Source: Clostridiales bacterium S5-A14a
Lineage (GTDB): Bacteria > Bacillota > Clostridia > Peptostreptococcales > Anaerovoracaceae
Length of the DNA stretch: 64,000 nucleotides
Direction: 5' to 3'
Assembly: GCA_000758905.1 (NCBI GenBank)
Contig: JRNA01000010.1
Coordinates: 52,326 to 116,325, forward strand
This document shows, one piece after another, positions 18,744-26,883 of this stretch (positions are counted from its first letter, which is position 1; each line of letters begins with the position of its first letter). The notes under the pieces were generated by a model, which ran no database searches, had not been told where the DNA came from, and saw only the letters and a program-made list of their open reading frames with translations. The position numbers were made by a program, and so were the translations under genes.

Positions 18744-19169
18744 TGCATCGAGGGCAACCAATCTGTTTCGCAACATTTCATGCTGTACCAGATCAAGTGC
18801 CGAGCATTCTTTCGGTCTTGGCTGTTTTTTCTTAGCCCCATACAACAAAACAATCAGCATTTTCCCTGGTGTCACATTATCTTTGAGGTCTCCATGATTT
18901 AGTCCGACAATCTCAGGGTTACTCATAGCTTCTTCTATTCGCCCTCTAGTAGTTGGCATTTTTTCAATAACGTAGTTTCTAGAACTTTCAAATACTTTCT
19001 GATCGTATTCCTTTTTTAGAATCTTCATCTCACGTTCAATTTTAGAATCTGAGAGTTCGTCTTTATTTCTCATAATCATCTCTACTTTTTCAATATAATC
19101 ATCTAAATATATTTTGTAAAAGTATGTGATCAATTTATATAACTTTTCTTTTATGGAAAGACCTAGCAT
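18708..19169 (-). CDS. Hypothetical protein, 153 residues
   Basis: I do not recognise this protein. It begins MLGLSIKEKLYKLITYFYKI and is largely helical and charged. It has a probable coiled-coil segment (about residues 30-65, rich in K, E, D) and a short hydrophobic patch GKMLIVLLYGAKKKQPRP near residue 105. There is no signal peptide and no clear membrane helix. The start is supported by AAGGAG five bases before the ATG. It lies between ychF and a large adhesin, with its own terminator downstream, so it is probably a separate unit or the tail of the lgt-ychF transcript. Its last codons lie in a tandem repeat whose extra copies sit just past the stop. Confidence 0.7.
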   Translation of the reverse strand: MLGLSIKEKLYKLITYFYKIYLDDYIEKVEMIMRNKDELSDSKIEREMKILKKEYDQKVFESSRNYVIEKMPTTRGRIEEAMSNPEIVGLNHGDLKDNVTPGKMLIVLLYGAKKKQPRPKECSALDLVQHEMLRNRLVALDAKLKNEEDGAID

Positions 19170-19198
19170 ATTATCTCCTTGTTTTGTTTCTTATTTTA

Positions 19199-19237
19199 CT
19201 TATTATTTTGTTCCTTATTTTGTCCCTTATTTTGTTC
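19199..19237. repeat. 12-bp tandem repeat built on TATTTTGT
   Basis: TATTTTGT occurs at 19204, 19216 and 19228, exactly 12 bases apart, in units close to TTATTTTGTTCC. A degenerate TTATTTTACT lies just to the left. The array sits in the spacer between ychF and the 153-residue gene. Confidence 0.85.
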
Positions 19238-19253
19238 GATACTTAGTTTTATA

Positions 19254-20354
19254 TTACACATTAAATAAGAAATTCATTACATCTCCGTCTTTAACGACAT
19301 AATCCTTACCTTCAGATCTTATCAGGCCTTTTTCCTTAGCAATCGAAAGTTTTCCATCGCATTCCATCAGCTTGTCATACGCAATTGTCTCTGCACGTAT
19401 GAATCCTTTCTCAAAGTCAGTGTGTATTTTACCTGCAGCCTGCGGAGCCTTGGTCCCATCCTTAATCGTCCAAGCTCTGACTTCATCCTCACCTGCCGTA
19501 AGGAACGAAATCAGGTTGAGCAGTTTATATGAGGCTTTGATTAGCTGATCAAGTCCTGAGCTTTTGATGCCGAGCTCCTCAAGGAACAAAGCTTTCTCCT
19601 CATCATCAAGTTCTGCGACCTCAGACTCTATTGCCGCTGAAATTGCAACAACCTCCGCATCTTCAGATTTCGCAAAATCTTTTAATTTTTTAATCATCTC
19701 GTTATTTTCAATTTCACTATCTGAAATTTGGTCCTCAGACACGTTCGCAACATAAATTATCGGCTTGTTAGATAGCAAATTGAGGGAGTCTACAAACTCA
19801 GATTCTTCCTCTGAAAGTTCCATAGCTCTTGCAGACTTACCAGCTGCAATAAAATCATTTACTCTTTTTAGAAGGTCAAGCTCGCCCTGCAAAGACTTAT
19901 CGCCCTTCAAATTCTTTTGTGTTTTGGTGATTCTCCTATCTAGGATTTCTAAGTCTGAGAGTATCAACTCCATATTTATCGTTTCTATATCTGTAATCGG
20001 GTCAATCCTGCCGTCAACATGCACTATGTTTTCATCTTCAAAACATCTGACAACATGCACTATAGCTGCAACTTCTCTTATGTGGCTCAAAAATTTATTG
20101 CCGAGCCCCTCACCCTTCGAGGCACCCTTGACCAAGCCAGCAATATCTGAAAATTCAATGGTTGTATAAATTGTCTTCTTGGAATTATATATCTCATGAA
20201 GGGTTTTGATTCTCTCATCTGGAACAGTTACCACCCCAACATTTGGCTCAATTGTACAAAACGGATAATTCGCAGCTTCTGCGCCTGCCTTTGTAATTGC
20301 ATTGAACAAAGTACTTTTCCCAACGTTTGGTAATCCCACAATTCCTAGTTTCAT
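19254..20354 (-). CDS. ychF: Redox-regulated ATPase/GTPase YchF (Obg family)
   Basis: A 366-residue universal OLA1/YchF P-loop protein that associates with ribosomes and hydrolyses ATP in preference to GTP. G1 is GLPNVGKST at residues 6-14, the switch region includes NYPFCTIEPNVG, G3 is DIAGLVKGASKGEGLGNKFL, and the NKxD position is the family-specific variant YVANVSED. The C-terminal TGS domain contains FLTAGEDEVRAWTIKDGTKA and ends VKDGDVMNFLFNV. The ATG overlaps the lgt stop by four bases (ATGA), and AAGGAG lies upstream within lgt, so translation is coupled to lgt. Confidence 0.97.
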   Translation of the reverse strand: MKLGIVGLPNVGKSTLFNAITKAGAEAANYPFCTIEPNVGVVTVPDERIKTLHEIYNSKKTIYTTIEFSDIAGLVKGASKGEGLGNKFLSHIREVAAIVHVVRCFEDENIVHVDGRIDPITDIETINMELILSDLEILDRRITKTQKNLKGDKSLQGELDLLKRVNDFIAAGKSARAMELSEEESEFVDSLNLLSNKPIIYVANVSEDQISDSEIENNEMIKKLKDFAKSEDAEVVAISAAIESEVAELDDEEKALFLEELGIKSSGLDQLIKASYKLLNLISFLTAGEDEVRAWTIKDGTKAPQAAGKIHTDFEKGFIRAETIAYDKLMECDGKLSIAKEKGLIRSEGKDYVVKDGDVMNFLFNV

Positions 20355-21103
20355 TTATTTATCTCCTTACTGTTTCTATTTAATATGAAGTATGCAATGG
20401 CACAACCAAATATCGAAAGTATGCTTACAAGCTGTGCTATACGTATGTCTCCAAGCATCAGGCTGTCTGTTCTAAGGCCCTCAACAAAATATCTTTCTAA
20501 AGAGTAGAGCATCCCATACAAAAGTGCAATCTGTCCCTTGAATTTTCTTCTTCCTGAAAGCCATAACAGTATCCAAAATAGGAAAAAACAAAAAACAGAT
20601 TCATACAAAAATGTCGGATGATATCTCTGGCCCTCTATGATAACCGCAATCGGCAAATCCGTCGGACCACCATGAGCCTCTGAATTGAAGAAATTCCCCC
20701 ACCTACCAATAGATTGTGCTAAGGCAACCGAAGGAAATATTAAATCGGCCAAGTTCAATACGTTAATTTTTCTAAATTTACAAACCAATAGACCGGCAAT
20801 GAGTCCAAACAGGATGCCACCATGTATCGCCAGTCCTCCATTTCTTATATTGATAATAGATTGAAAATCACCTTGATAATATTCCCACCTAAAGGCTACA
20901 TAATACAGCCTTGCGCCAATTACAGATACCGGCAATAGTATAATTGCAAAATCAAGAATATTATCGGGTTTGATATCAAATTTACTTGCTCTTCTGTAGC
21001 TGATATATATTGCTAATATGAATCCTAATGCAATCAGAATTCCATACCACATTACATCTATGCCGAAAATTGTAAACGCTATAGGATTTGGTGCCTTCAT
21101 CAT
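20351..21103 (-). CDS. lgt: Phosphatidylglycerol-prolipoprotein diacylglyceryl transferase Lgt
   Basis: A 250-residue polytopic membrane enzyme that attaches diacylglycerol to the lipobox cysteine of prolipoproteins. Family signatures are visible: GGLAIHGGILFGLIAG (about residues 88-103), the Lgt signature QSIGRWGNFFNSEAHG (about 130-145) and HPTFLYES. Seven or so hydrophobic helices match the family. Two consecutive ATG codons (21103, 21100) follow GAGGAG. The second has the better spacing, so the product may start one residue later. First gene of an lgt-ychF operon with a good promoter upstream. Confidence 0.96.
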   Translation of the reverse strand: MMKAPNPIAFTIFGIDVMWYGILIALGFILAIYISYRRASKFDIKPDNILDFAIILLPVSVIGARLYYVAFRWEYYQGDFQSIINIRNGGLAIHGGILFGLIAGLLVCKFRKINVLNLADLIFPSVALAQSIGRWGNFFNSEAHGGPTDLPIAVIIEGQRYHPTFLYESVFCFFLFWILLWLSGRRKFKGQIALLYGMLYSLERYFVEGLRTDSLMLGDIRIAQLVSILSIFGCAIAYFILNRNSKEINK

Positions 21104-21129
21104 TATCTCCTCAAAATCTTTTCTAAATC

Positions 21130-21158
21130 ATTATAAATGAAAAATATGAGAAATTCAA
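21130..21158 (-). promoter_or_regulatory. Predicted sigma-A promoter for lgt-ychF
   Basis: On the minus strand TTGAAT (21153-21158), exactly 17 bases, then a perfect TATAAT (21130-21135), 26 bases before the lgt start. Confidence 0.8.
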
Positions 21159-21217
21159 TCTTGGAGTGAGGCAATATGGCAACATGTTTGAGAGATTAAT
21201 ACTGAATTTTGTTAATG

Positions 21218-21249
21218 TAAAAAGGGTTTCATAAATAAATGAAACCCTT
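21218..21249 (-). terminator. Intrinsic terminator of the Tad operon
   Basis: AAGGGTTTCAT (21222-21232) and ATGAAACCCTT (21239-21249) form a perfect 11-bp stem with a 6-base loop. On the minus strand a run of T follows (CCCTTTTTAC). It lies 38 bases past the last tad-locus stop codon. Confidence 0.9.
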
Positions 21250-21286
21250 AATATTTGATACGTTATTCTATATTGTTATGTACATA

Positions 21287-22075
21287 TTAGTTGTGCCCTC
21301 CGCATATTTTACATGGCTCAAATCCCCGTTTTTCTGCTATAGAAAGATCTATCTTTATATATCTTCTCTTCACTAGGTTACAGCTTGCCCGATGATATCT
21401 TACATCGCCATTGTTAAAAGTATATACGTATTCTGACAGTTGTATGTTTTTAGCTTTACACAGTTTGCAAGGCTTATGCTTTTTTCTGAAACTTCGGGTC
21501 AGAACATCAACCTTCGCTGCAGATTTTAAAATCCTGCAGTTTCCTCCATGATATTTGCTACCTTCATTCGGGAATATATACACAGGCCTATTGTCCATAT
21601 TATCCTCAAACACACTTCTATCTGTAGGATTGTGGGCTCTTTGATAGCCTGCGAATGATCTTCCTATCAATTTGCCATTTAAGGATATATTATCAAATAA
21701 ACCAGCAAGCGTTGGCTGAATTACATCTGTATTCCATTTTAGATTAATCATCTCATCCATATGGGCACTACTGCCACAGTATATAGTTGAATAAGCAAAA
21801 AAATTTTTTATTGCCTTATCAGATTTGCGGCATCTAACCATTGTCCTTGCAGGCAGGTCTATCGGATTTTTTATATAAACAGACTTGATACATTCAAGCC
21901 GCATTTCATCACTAGTCTGAAACACCACGCGTTCTGCTTTTGAAATTGCAGGTATTACAGAAATAATGGCGATTAACCCCAAAATGAAAATAGGTAAAAT
22001 AATTGCTGCTTCAACGAGATATGAACCTCTTTTCTCAAATAGTTTTATTATTTTATTTTTGGTTATACTATACAA
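21287..22075 (-). CDS. TadE-like pseudopilin with two C-terminal Cys/His modules
   Basis: 262 residues, last gene of the Tad operon. The N-terminus has a basic leader and GSYLVEAAIILPIFILGLIA, the TadE-type hydrophobic segment with Glu at +5 after Gly, so processing by a prepilin peptidase is likely. The C-terminal 100 residues are unusual. Two homologous modules read YVYxF...YH-x3-C-x22-CxxC: YHGGNC...CKLC (about 175-210) and YHRASC...CKIC (about 230-260), with identical 22-residue spacing. The pattern resembles small His/Cys3 metal sites of Ada-like or nuclease-associated modules; metal binding is inferred. If exported, these would be extracytoplasmic and could bind a metal or form disulfides at the pilus base or tip. 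Confidence 0.75.
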   Translation of the reverse strand: MYSITKNKIIKLFEKRGSYLVEAAIILPIFILGLIAIISVIPAISKAERVVFQTSDEMRLECIKSVYIKNPIDLPARTMVRCRKSDKAIKNFFAYSTIYCGSSAHMDEMINLKWNTDVIQPTLAGLFDNISLNGKLIGRSFAGYQRAHNPTDRSVFEDNMDNRPVYIFPNEGSKYHGGNCRILKSAAKVDVLTRSFRKKHKPCKLCKAKNIQLSEYVYTFNNGDVRYHRASCNLVKRRYIKIDLSIAEKRGFEPCKICGGHN

Positions 22076-22107
22076 ACCATTTTTCCTTTCAAAATAATCT
22101 TAAGCTG

Positions 22108-23367
22108 TTAATAGTATGTTTTTGACACTGTAACCTCTCTATTGTTTATCTTAATGATCAGATCAAGACCTACATAGTATTCCTTTAATAGAAAATCATC
22201 ATAATGGTTCAGTTTCATATTTAGCTGTATCAAGTCCATCATGCGCAGTAGTTTAACATCCTCATCCATCATAAATAGGAATAAATCTAGATACTGAGTA
22301 TAACTTTCACCGCTCGTATAGTTCATTTCAATATAGCCATCCATTATACCTTTTGCAATATTTTCAATTTGAGTTGCCCACTGTTGTGAGGTCTTTTTTA
22401 GAGGCACTTTGCCACCTCTTATTAAGATCTGGTAATCATTCTCACTTTCTGCAAGTGCCCACGCCTCGGTCAACAAAACTTCTGTAGCAACTTCTGCACC
22501 ACCTGTTAATGATGCAACCGCCTTAATTCTCTCCTTCATATCAGGATTAGTTGAAATGGATAGTGTGTTTGCGATTTGCCTTATTGCAACAATATAATGT
22601 TTAACCCTTTTTCTGTTTTTTTCGTCCTCATTCTTACCACAAATTACATATTCAATCTCATTTGAAAAAACTGTATCTCCTAAATTATTATCGCTCATAT
22701 AATTTTTAAAAAAAGCGTTTGCATATGTATCTACAAGAAACTCTTCGCCACCTTTTTTTATCAAGCTGCTTATAGAATTGACCCCTTCAAACTTTGATGC
22801 AAAGCCAGATAAACTAATTGATGATTTTACGCCGTTTGATGGTAAATCCCCTAGTATTGCTTGATTATAAACTTTTCCCTCTATTCTATTTTCATCAAGC
22901 TGACCTTGGTTTTTTTCATCATTTTTCTTTTGAAAATATGCTTTGAACTTTTCACTAGTCGATGCCTTAATTATTTCTTTTTTGAAAACAGCGGGGTTCG
23001 CTACAGAATTAGAACTTAAATTAATCTCTGAACCTTGGTAGTCAATAAATGATTTATCTTTAAAACTATAGCGCGCCATATAATTCACATCTTTGACTAT
23101 TTCATCGCTATTACCATAAAACCCATAAATACCATATCGATCATAAAGTGGCCTGTCATATTTACCAAGTTCACTTATTAACCATACAGATGCAAGCGAT
23201 TTGGCCGACGATTCAATCGCTCGGTTTTTAGTTTCCTGAATGAAAATAACTGATGCAGATATTATGACTACAAAAAATATTGCAAGATATATTGACAGCG
23301 ATCCATTTTTGTTCTTTATTGCATAATTGCTAATAACTCTGTTCTTTTGTTTATCTAAATAAATCAA
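22108..23367 (-). CDS. DUF5702-type (TadG-like) protein of the Tad locus
   Basis: About 420 residues. It has an N-terminal hydrophobic segment after NGSLSIYLAIFFVVIISASVIF, similar to Gram-positive TadG-like proteins grouped as DUF5702, followed by a large presumably extracytoplasmic domain with LYDRYGIYGFYG near residue 75. The role is inferred from position: a minor pseudopilin or assembly factor. The reading frame extends to a TTG at 23382. A TTG at 23367 has GGAG nine bases upstream and is the better start. Either way the start overlaps the upstream tadE, so the two genes are translationally coupled. Confidence 0.75.
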   Translation of the reverse strand: MIYLDKQKNRVISNYAIKNKNGSLSIYLAIFFVVIISASVIFIQETKNRAIESSAKSLASVWLISELGKYDRPLYDRYGIYGFYGNSDEIVKDVNYMARYSFKDKSFIDYQGSEINLSSNSVANPAVFKKEIIKASTSEKFKAYFQKKNDEKNQGQLDENRIEGKVYNQAILGDLPSNGVKSSISLSGFASKFEGVNSISSLIKKGGEEFLVDTYANAFFKNYMSDNNLGDTVFSNEIEYVICGKNEDEKNRKRVKHYIVAIRQIANTLSISTNPDMKERIKAVASLTGGAEVATEVLLTEAWALAESENDYQILIRGGKVPLKKTSQQWATQIENIAKGIMDGYIEMNYTSGESYTQYLDLFLFMMDEDVKLLRMMDLIQLNMKLNHYDDFLLKEYYVGLDLIIKINNREVTVSKTYY

Positions 23368-23710
23368 CTGCAGTTTCTCCAATTCTTATGATGTTTTCCT
23401 CATTTAGTACATAGATTCGTTCTTCTTTGTGTGTAAAATAGCTCTTCTTTGAAAGGCTTCTGATTTCCTTGCGATAGTCAATATCGTTTCTATTTTGGCT
23501 GAATATTTTTGGAGATTTGCCAGATGAGTCTATTGAATCCATATGAATTTGATATTGTGAAACTCCATTTTCAAAGAAAAAGACGAGAAATGAAAGCATC
23601 CCTAAAATTATGAGTAAAACAATGGGCAGTACAATTGTAGCCTCAATAAGCTCACTGCCCGATTTGTTTTTTAGGAATCTAAAAATCTTGAAGAGAATCA
23701 AACGTGTCAT
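23351..23710 (-). CDS. TadE-like pseudopilin
   Basis: 119 residues with the classic TadE layout: a short basic leader, KNKSGSELIEATIVLPIVLL with Glu at +5 after the putative Gly cleavage site, one hydrophobic helix (about residues 20-47) and a small hydrophilic domain. TadE-family proteins are minor pseudopilins needed for Flp pilus assembly. The ATG lies 32 bases inside the upstream flp pilin gene, in another frame, and its own stop overlaps the next gene. This is typical of a tightly packed tad operon. Confidence 0.85.
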   Translation of the reverse strand: MTRLILFKIFRFLKNKSGSELIEATIVLPIVLLIILGMLSFLVFFFENGVSQYQIHMDSIDSSGKSPKIFSQNRNDIDYRKEIRSLSKKSYFTHKEERIYVLNEENIIRIGETAVDLFR

Positions 23711-23852
23711 TTACAAAACTCGTGATTTCCGTCTTAAAAATTAAGCCTATAATTACAGCAATAGCAATTAAAATAGCAACTTGAACCATCTCCATACCTG
23801 ACTTATTACCAACTGGACTCTTTAAAATTTTACCCTTCAATTTCTTAAACAT
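23679..23852 (-). CDS. Flp1-like small pilin (57 residues)
   Basis: A short gene supported by a strong ribosome site (AAGGAGGG, six bases before ATG at 23852) and its place between tadC and tadE. The product begins MFKKLKGKILKSPVGNKSG and continues MEMVQVAILIAIAVIIGLIF, a short basic leader and a single helix, as in Gram-positive Flp1-like pilins, then a short tail ending DSLQDF. It is likely the major structural subunit. Cleavage after Gly19 would place Gln at +5, where most type IV/Flp pilins have Glu. It overlaps the following tadE by 32 bases. Confidence 0.8.
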   Translation of the reverse strand: MFKKLKGKILKSPVGNKSGMEMVQVAILIAIAVIIGLIFKTEITSFVNDTFDSLQDF

Positions 23853-23896
23853 AATTTTCCCTCCTTAAAAATAAATTTTACAGTTTTAGCTATAAT

Positions 23897-24961
23897 TTAT
23901 AACTCCATCATCGCGGGAGCAGCAGTAATTAGCATGAGCACCAACAACAGAATAGACAATGGAACAGCCAACTTGCTTTCGGCGATATGGCCCCTCTCTT
24001 CAGCAGTCTTCTTTCTGTCGTGCCAAAGTATTTTACTTTCATTCTCAAGTTTATTTCTTATATCCACCCCCTTTATTTGACCATCTGATATGATGGCAAC
24101 AATTCTCATGAATTCACTGACCGATGACTCCTCTGCATATTTTTGCAAAACTGCTATTGATTCCATGTGCATAAACTCTGAATTCTTACATGCACTGATG
24201 ACCATCTGCTCAAGATAATTATTCTTTTCTGATTCAGAATATCTATTAAAAAGTTTTGTCATTATATCTGGTATGATAAGTCCCGAGTTCATATACAAAA
24301 CAACCTGATGTGTAAAGTTAGGAATTGACCATCTTATCGAGTTCACTCTATTAATGTCTTTTTTCTTCCTCTCACTTTCAGAATATGCAACTATACCTAC
24401 AGGAATAATTGGGATTAAAAAGATAGCTTTAGGGATCATGCTATTTCTGTCAATATGCCAGTTGAGTTTGTCTCCCTCTTGAAGTCGTTGAGGGAACAAA
24501 TATATTTTTTTCCGCTTTTGATCTTCATTTTTCAACTCACGTCTTATCCCTAGATCAACCCTCAGATTCTCTTCTCTTTCAAAGTTTTTCTTATCACTTT
24601 GCTCTCCATTAGCTTTTTTATTTTTTTTACTATCTTTATCTCTTAAATTTTTGCTACTAGAAACTCGAATATCTATCGGATAGCTTTTCGTGCCATTTTT
24701 ATTCTTTACATCGACAATCATCGGAAGGCTTTGTTCTTTTTTCCCTACAGGTCTTTCAACCCCTATCTTCATTCCATCTTTATCCGTAATCCATCTAGGC
24801 TGGAGAATAAATGTATTTATTAATTCAAAGATGAGCAGAATGGATACAAATATTAAGGATATTATCAAAATTTTTTTATTATTTTTTTCAGATATAATAT
24901 CTATATAATTTTTAAATTTATTATTAAGAAATATATAAAACTCACTCTCTTTAAACTTCAA
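23897..24961 (-). CDS. tadC: TadC-like type II/IV secretion system F-domain protein
   Basis: About 354 residues. An N-terminal helix (IISLIFVSILLIFELINTFI), a highly charged loop of about 120 residues (KDSKKNKKANGEQSDKK region), a second helix (AIFLIPIIPVGIVAY), a helical GspF-like domain (SGLIIPDIMTKLF, DGQIKGVDIRNKLE) and a C-terminal helix (LAVPLSILLLVLMLITAAPA) match Gram-positive TadC, an inner-membrane platform for Flp pilus assembly. The open frame allows a TTG at 24979, but a TTG at 24961 has AAAGGA nine bases upstream and is preferred. Both overlap the 3' end of tadB, so coupling is likely. The long charged loop is larger than usual for TadC. Confidence 0.85.
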   Translation of the reverse strand: MKFKESEFYIFLNNKFKNYIDIISEKNNKKILIISLIFVSILLIFELINTFILQPRWITDKDGMKIGVERPVGKKEQSLPMIVDVKNKNGTKSYPIDIRVSSSKNLRDKDSKKNKKANGEQSDKKNFEREENLRVDLGIRRELKNEDQKRKKIYLFPQRLQEGDKLNWHIDRNSMIPKAIFLIPIIPVGIVAYSESERKKKDINRVNSIRWSIPNFTHQVVLYMNSGLIIPDIMTKLFNRYSESEKNNYLEQMVISACKNSEFMHMESIAVLQKYAEESSVSEFMRIVAIISDGQIKGVDIRNKLENESKILWHDRKKTAEERGHIAESKLAVPLSILLLVLMLITAAPAMMEL

Positions 24962-25682
24962 TATTAGTAATCCTTTCAATCATAGCGAATGCAAATACAG
25001 TCAAAACCAAGGCAAATGTCATTATCATACGTCCAGAAAGCCCTGAGTATAGCGGCGATATATAGTCTGGAGAAAATATATTTAAAAATATCAACAAAAC
25101 AACTGGCATAGTTCCTATAACTCTTCCTTCTATTTTTTTCTGATATGTGATAGCTTCTATTTCTCTATCAATCGTTATCTTCTCTGCAATCATGCTCGCC
25201 CCCTTAGATAGGACACCTGCAAAATCTCCTCCTGTATCTCTGCACGATTTATACATTTCCACAAAATCGATCACATCTTCAATGGGCTTGCGTTGCTTAA
25301 AATTTTCAAGGACCTTTATCTCGTCATATCCTGTTAACTTAAGTTGTAGTAAAATTGTGTTAAGTTCAACCATTATTTGGCTATCCTTGCTATACATTTT
25401 GCTAAGGCTCACATTAACCTCTTGCAAAGCTTCTACAAGATGCCTACCAGTTGAAAATGATCCACTCAGAACATATAAAAAATCCTTAAATTCATTTTTA
25501 AATTTTTTCTTATCTTTCTTCTCGTTTAGATTTATAATTATCTTTTTTAAAAACCAATACGTCAGAGGCGTTAAAATAATAAAGATAAAACTTTTGTACA
25601 GAAGATAACTTATTGCTATAGTTATAATCGTTGCGTAAAATATCCTCAAAATAGTTTTGGTATTAATATGTTTAAACTCCAT
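24951..25682 (-). CDS. tadB: TadB-like type II/IV secretion system F-domain protein
   Basis: 243 residues. Two N-terminal hydrophobic segments, a GspF-like helical region with LSGSFSTGRHLVEALQEVN (about residues 71-90) and DTGGDFAGVLSKGASMIAEK (about 148-168), and a pair of C-terminal membrane helices. TadB and TadC form the membrane platform that couples the TadA ATPase to pilin extrusion. The ATG overlaps the tadA stop by 11 bases. TadB is somewhat shorter than Gram-negative homologues, as is common in Firmicutes. Confidence 0.87.
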   Translation of the reverse strand: MEFKHINTKTILRIFYATIITIAISYLLYKSFIFIILTPLTYWFLKKIIINLNEKKDKKKFKNEFKDFLYVLSGSFSTGRHLVEALQEVNVSLSKMYSKDSQIMVELNTILLQLKLTGYDEIKVLENFKQRKPIEDVIDFVEMYKSCRDTGGDFAGVLSKGASMIAEKITIDREIEAITYQKKIEGRVIGTMPVVLLIFLNIFSPDYISPLYSGLSGRMIMTFALVLTVFAFAMIERITNIEV

Positions 25683-26883
25683 TGTCCTTTTCTTTTTCAG
25701 CCTTTCTCATCTTTATATTCTGAATAATCTTATTGCCCGTTGATTTCAACTTTAGATTTTCATCAAGCTCGTATAGGTAATTTAGTTTATACTCTCCATC
25801 TTCATATCCTACAAGTTCTGCAACAGATTCTACTGCTCGAGTGCCGTCACGTCTTCTATTGAGATGCACCATTATGTCTATAGCCTCTGAAATTTGCATT
25901 CTTATCGCATCTAGTGGTATATCTATTGCCATCAGATACATAGATTCCAATCTTCTCAGCATTCCCTTGACAGAATTTCCATGTCCTGTCGACATTGATC
26001 CTGAGTGGCCAGAATTCATAGCTTGTATCATTTGAAAAACCTCCTCTCCTCTGACTTCGCCTACGATAATTCTATCAGGTCTTAATCTTAGGCTTGTCTT
26101 AATAAGGCTTGACATATCAACTGCGCCCCGCCCGACACTGTTAGCATTCCTACATTCCATATAAACTATATTTTCAACCTGATTCATATTGAGCTCAGAT
26201 GAATCTTCTATTACAACAATCCTTTCATCGCATGGAATATAATCTGAGAGTGCGTTTAGAAATGTTGTCTTTCCTGAAGAAGTACCTCCGCTGACAAATA
26301 TGTTATATCCGGCCTTAACCCAACTCTGTAGTTCACTGGCACATTCAGAAGTTAAAGAACCAAATGCAATCATTGTATCCATATCAATTTTTTCTTTCTT
26401 AAATTTTCTGATACTTAGTGCGGGTCCTCCGATTGCAACATTACTATATATCCCGCAAACTCGTGACCCATCGGAAAGGCGTGCATCGACAATGGGATTT
26501 AGTTCATTAAATTCTCTATGGACTCTTCCAGCTATAAATCTAATTATATCCTTAAGCTCTTCATCACTTGAAAATGCGTCATCTACCCTTTCAACCCTGC
26601 CTTCTCTTTCAATGAAAATATGATCTATTCCATTAACCATAACTTCATTTACATTGGTATCTGCTACAAGCGGCTGTAAAATACCAAGAGGATATTTCAG
26701 TCTCAATAACACTTTCTCTCGGATTTTCTTCATTTCCTGAATGGAAAGATTTGGACATAGTTCAAACAGAGTTTTTTCTATACATTCGTTAAGTTCTTCC
26801 TCCTCGATATCTCGTGAAGAAGACTCAATCATCAACCAATTTTTAACATTGCGTACAATCTCCTCAGTTTTATCAATTGACAA
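25672..26883 (-). CDS. tadA: TadA/CpaF-type secretion ATPase
   Basis: A 403-residue hexameric motor of the Tad/Flp pilus system in the type II/IV secretion ATPase superfamily. Walker A is VSGGTSSGKTTFLNAL (about residues 198-213), the Asp box is IVVIEDSSELNM, Walker B is PDRIIVGEVRGEEV, and the His box MNSGHSGSMSTGHGNS follows. The N-terminal region contains the CpaF-like VADTNVNEVMVNGIDHIFIE. It acts at the cytoplasmic membrane face with TadB/TadC. The start is TTG, supported by AAAGGAG eight bases upstream. It overlaps the preceding tadZ-like gene by 11 bases. Confidence 0.96.
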   Translation of the reverse strand: MSIDKTEEIVRNVKNWLMIESSSRDIEEEELNECIEKTLFELCPNLSIQEMKKIREKVLLRLKYPLGILQPLVADTNVNEVMVNGIDHIFIEREGRVERVDDAFSSDEELKDIIRFIAGRVHREFNELNPIVDARLSDGSRVCGIYSNVAIGGPALSIRKFKKEKIDMDTMIAFGSLTSECASELQSWVKAGYNIFVSGGTSSGKTTFLNALSDYIPCDERIVVIEDSSELNMNQVENIVYMECRNANSVGRGAVDMSSLIKTSLRLRPDRIIVGEVRGEEVFQMIQAMNSGHSGSMSTGHGNSVKGMLRRLESMYLMAIDIPLDAIRMQISEAIDIMVHLNRRRDGTRAVESVAELVGYEDGEYKLNYLYELDENLKLKSTGNKIIQNIKMRKAEKEKDNGV

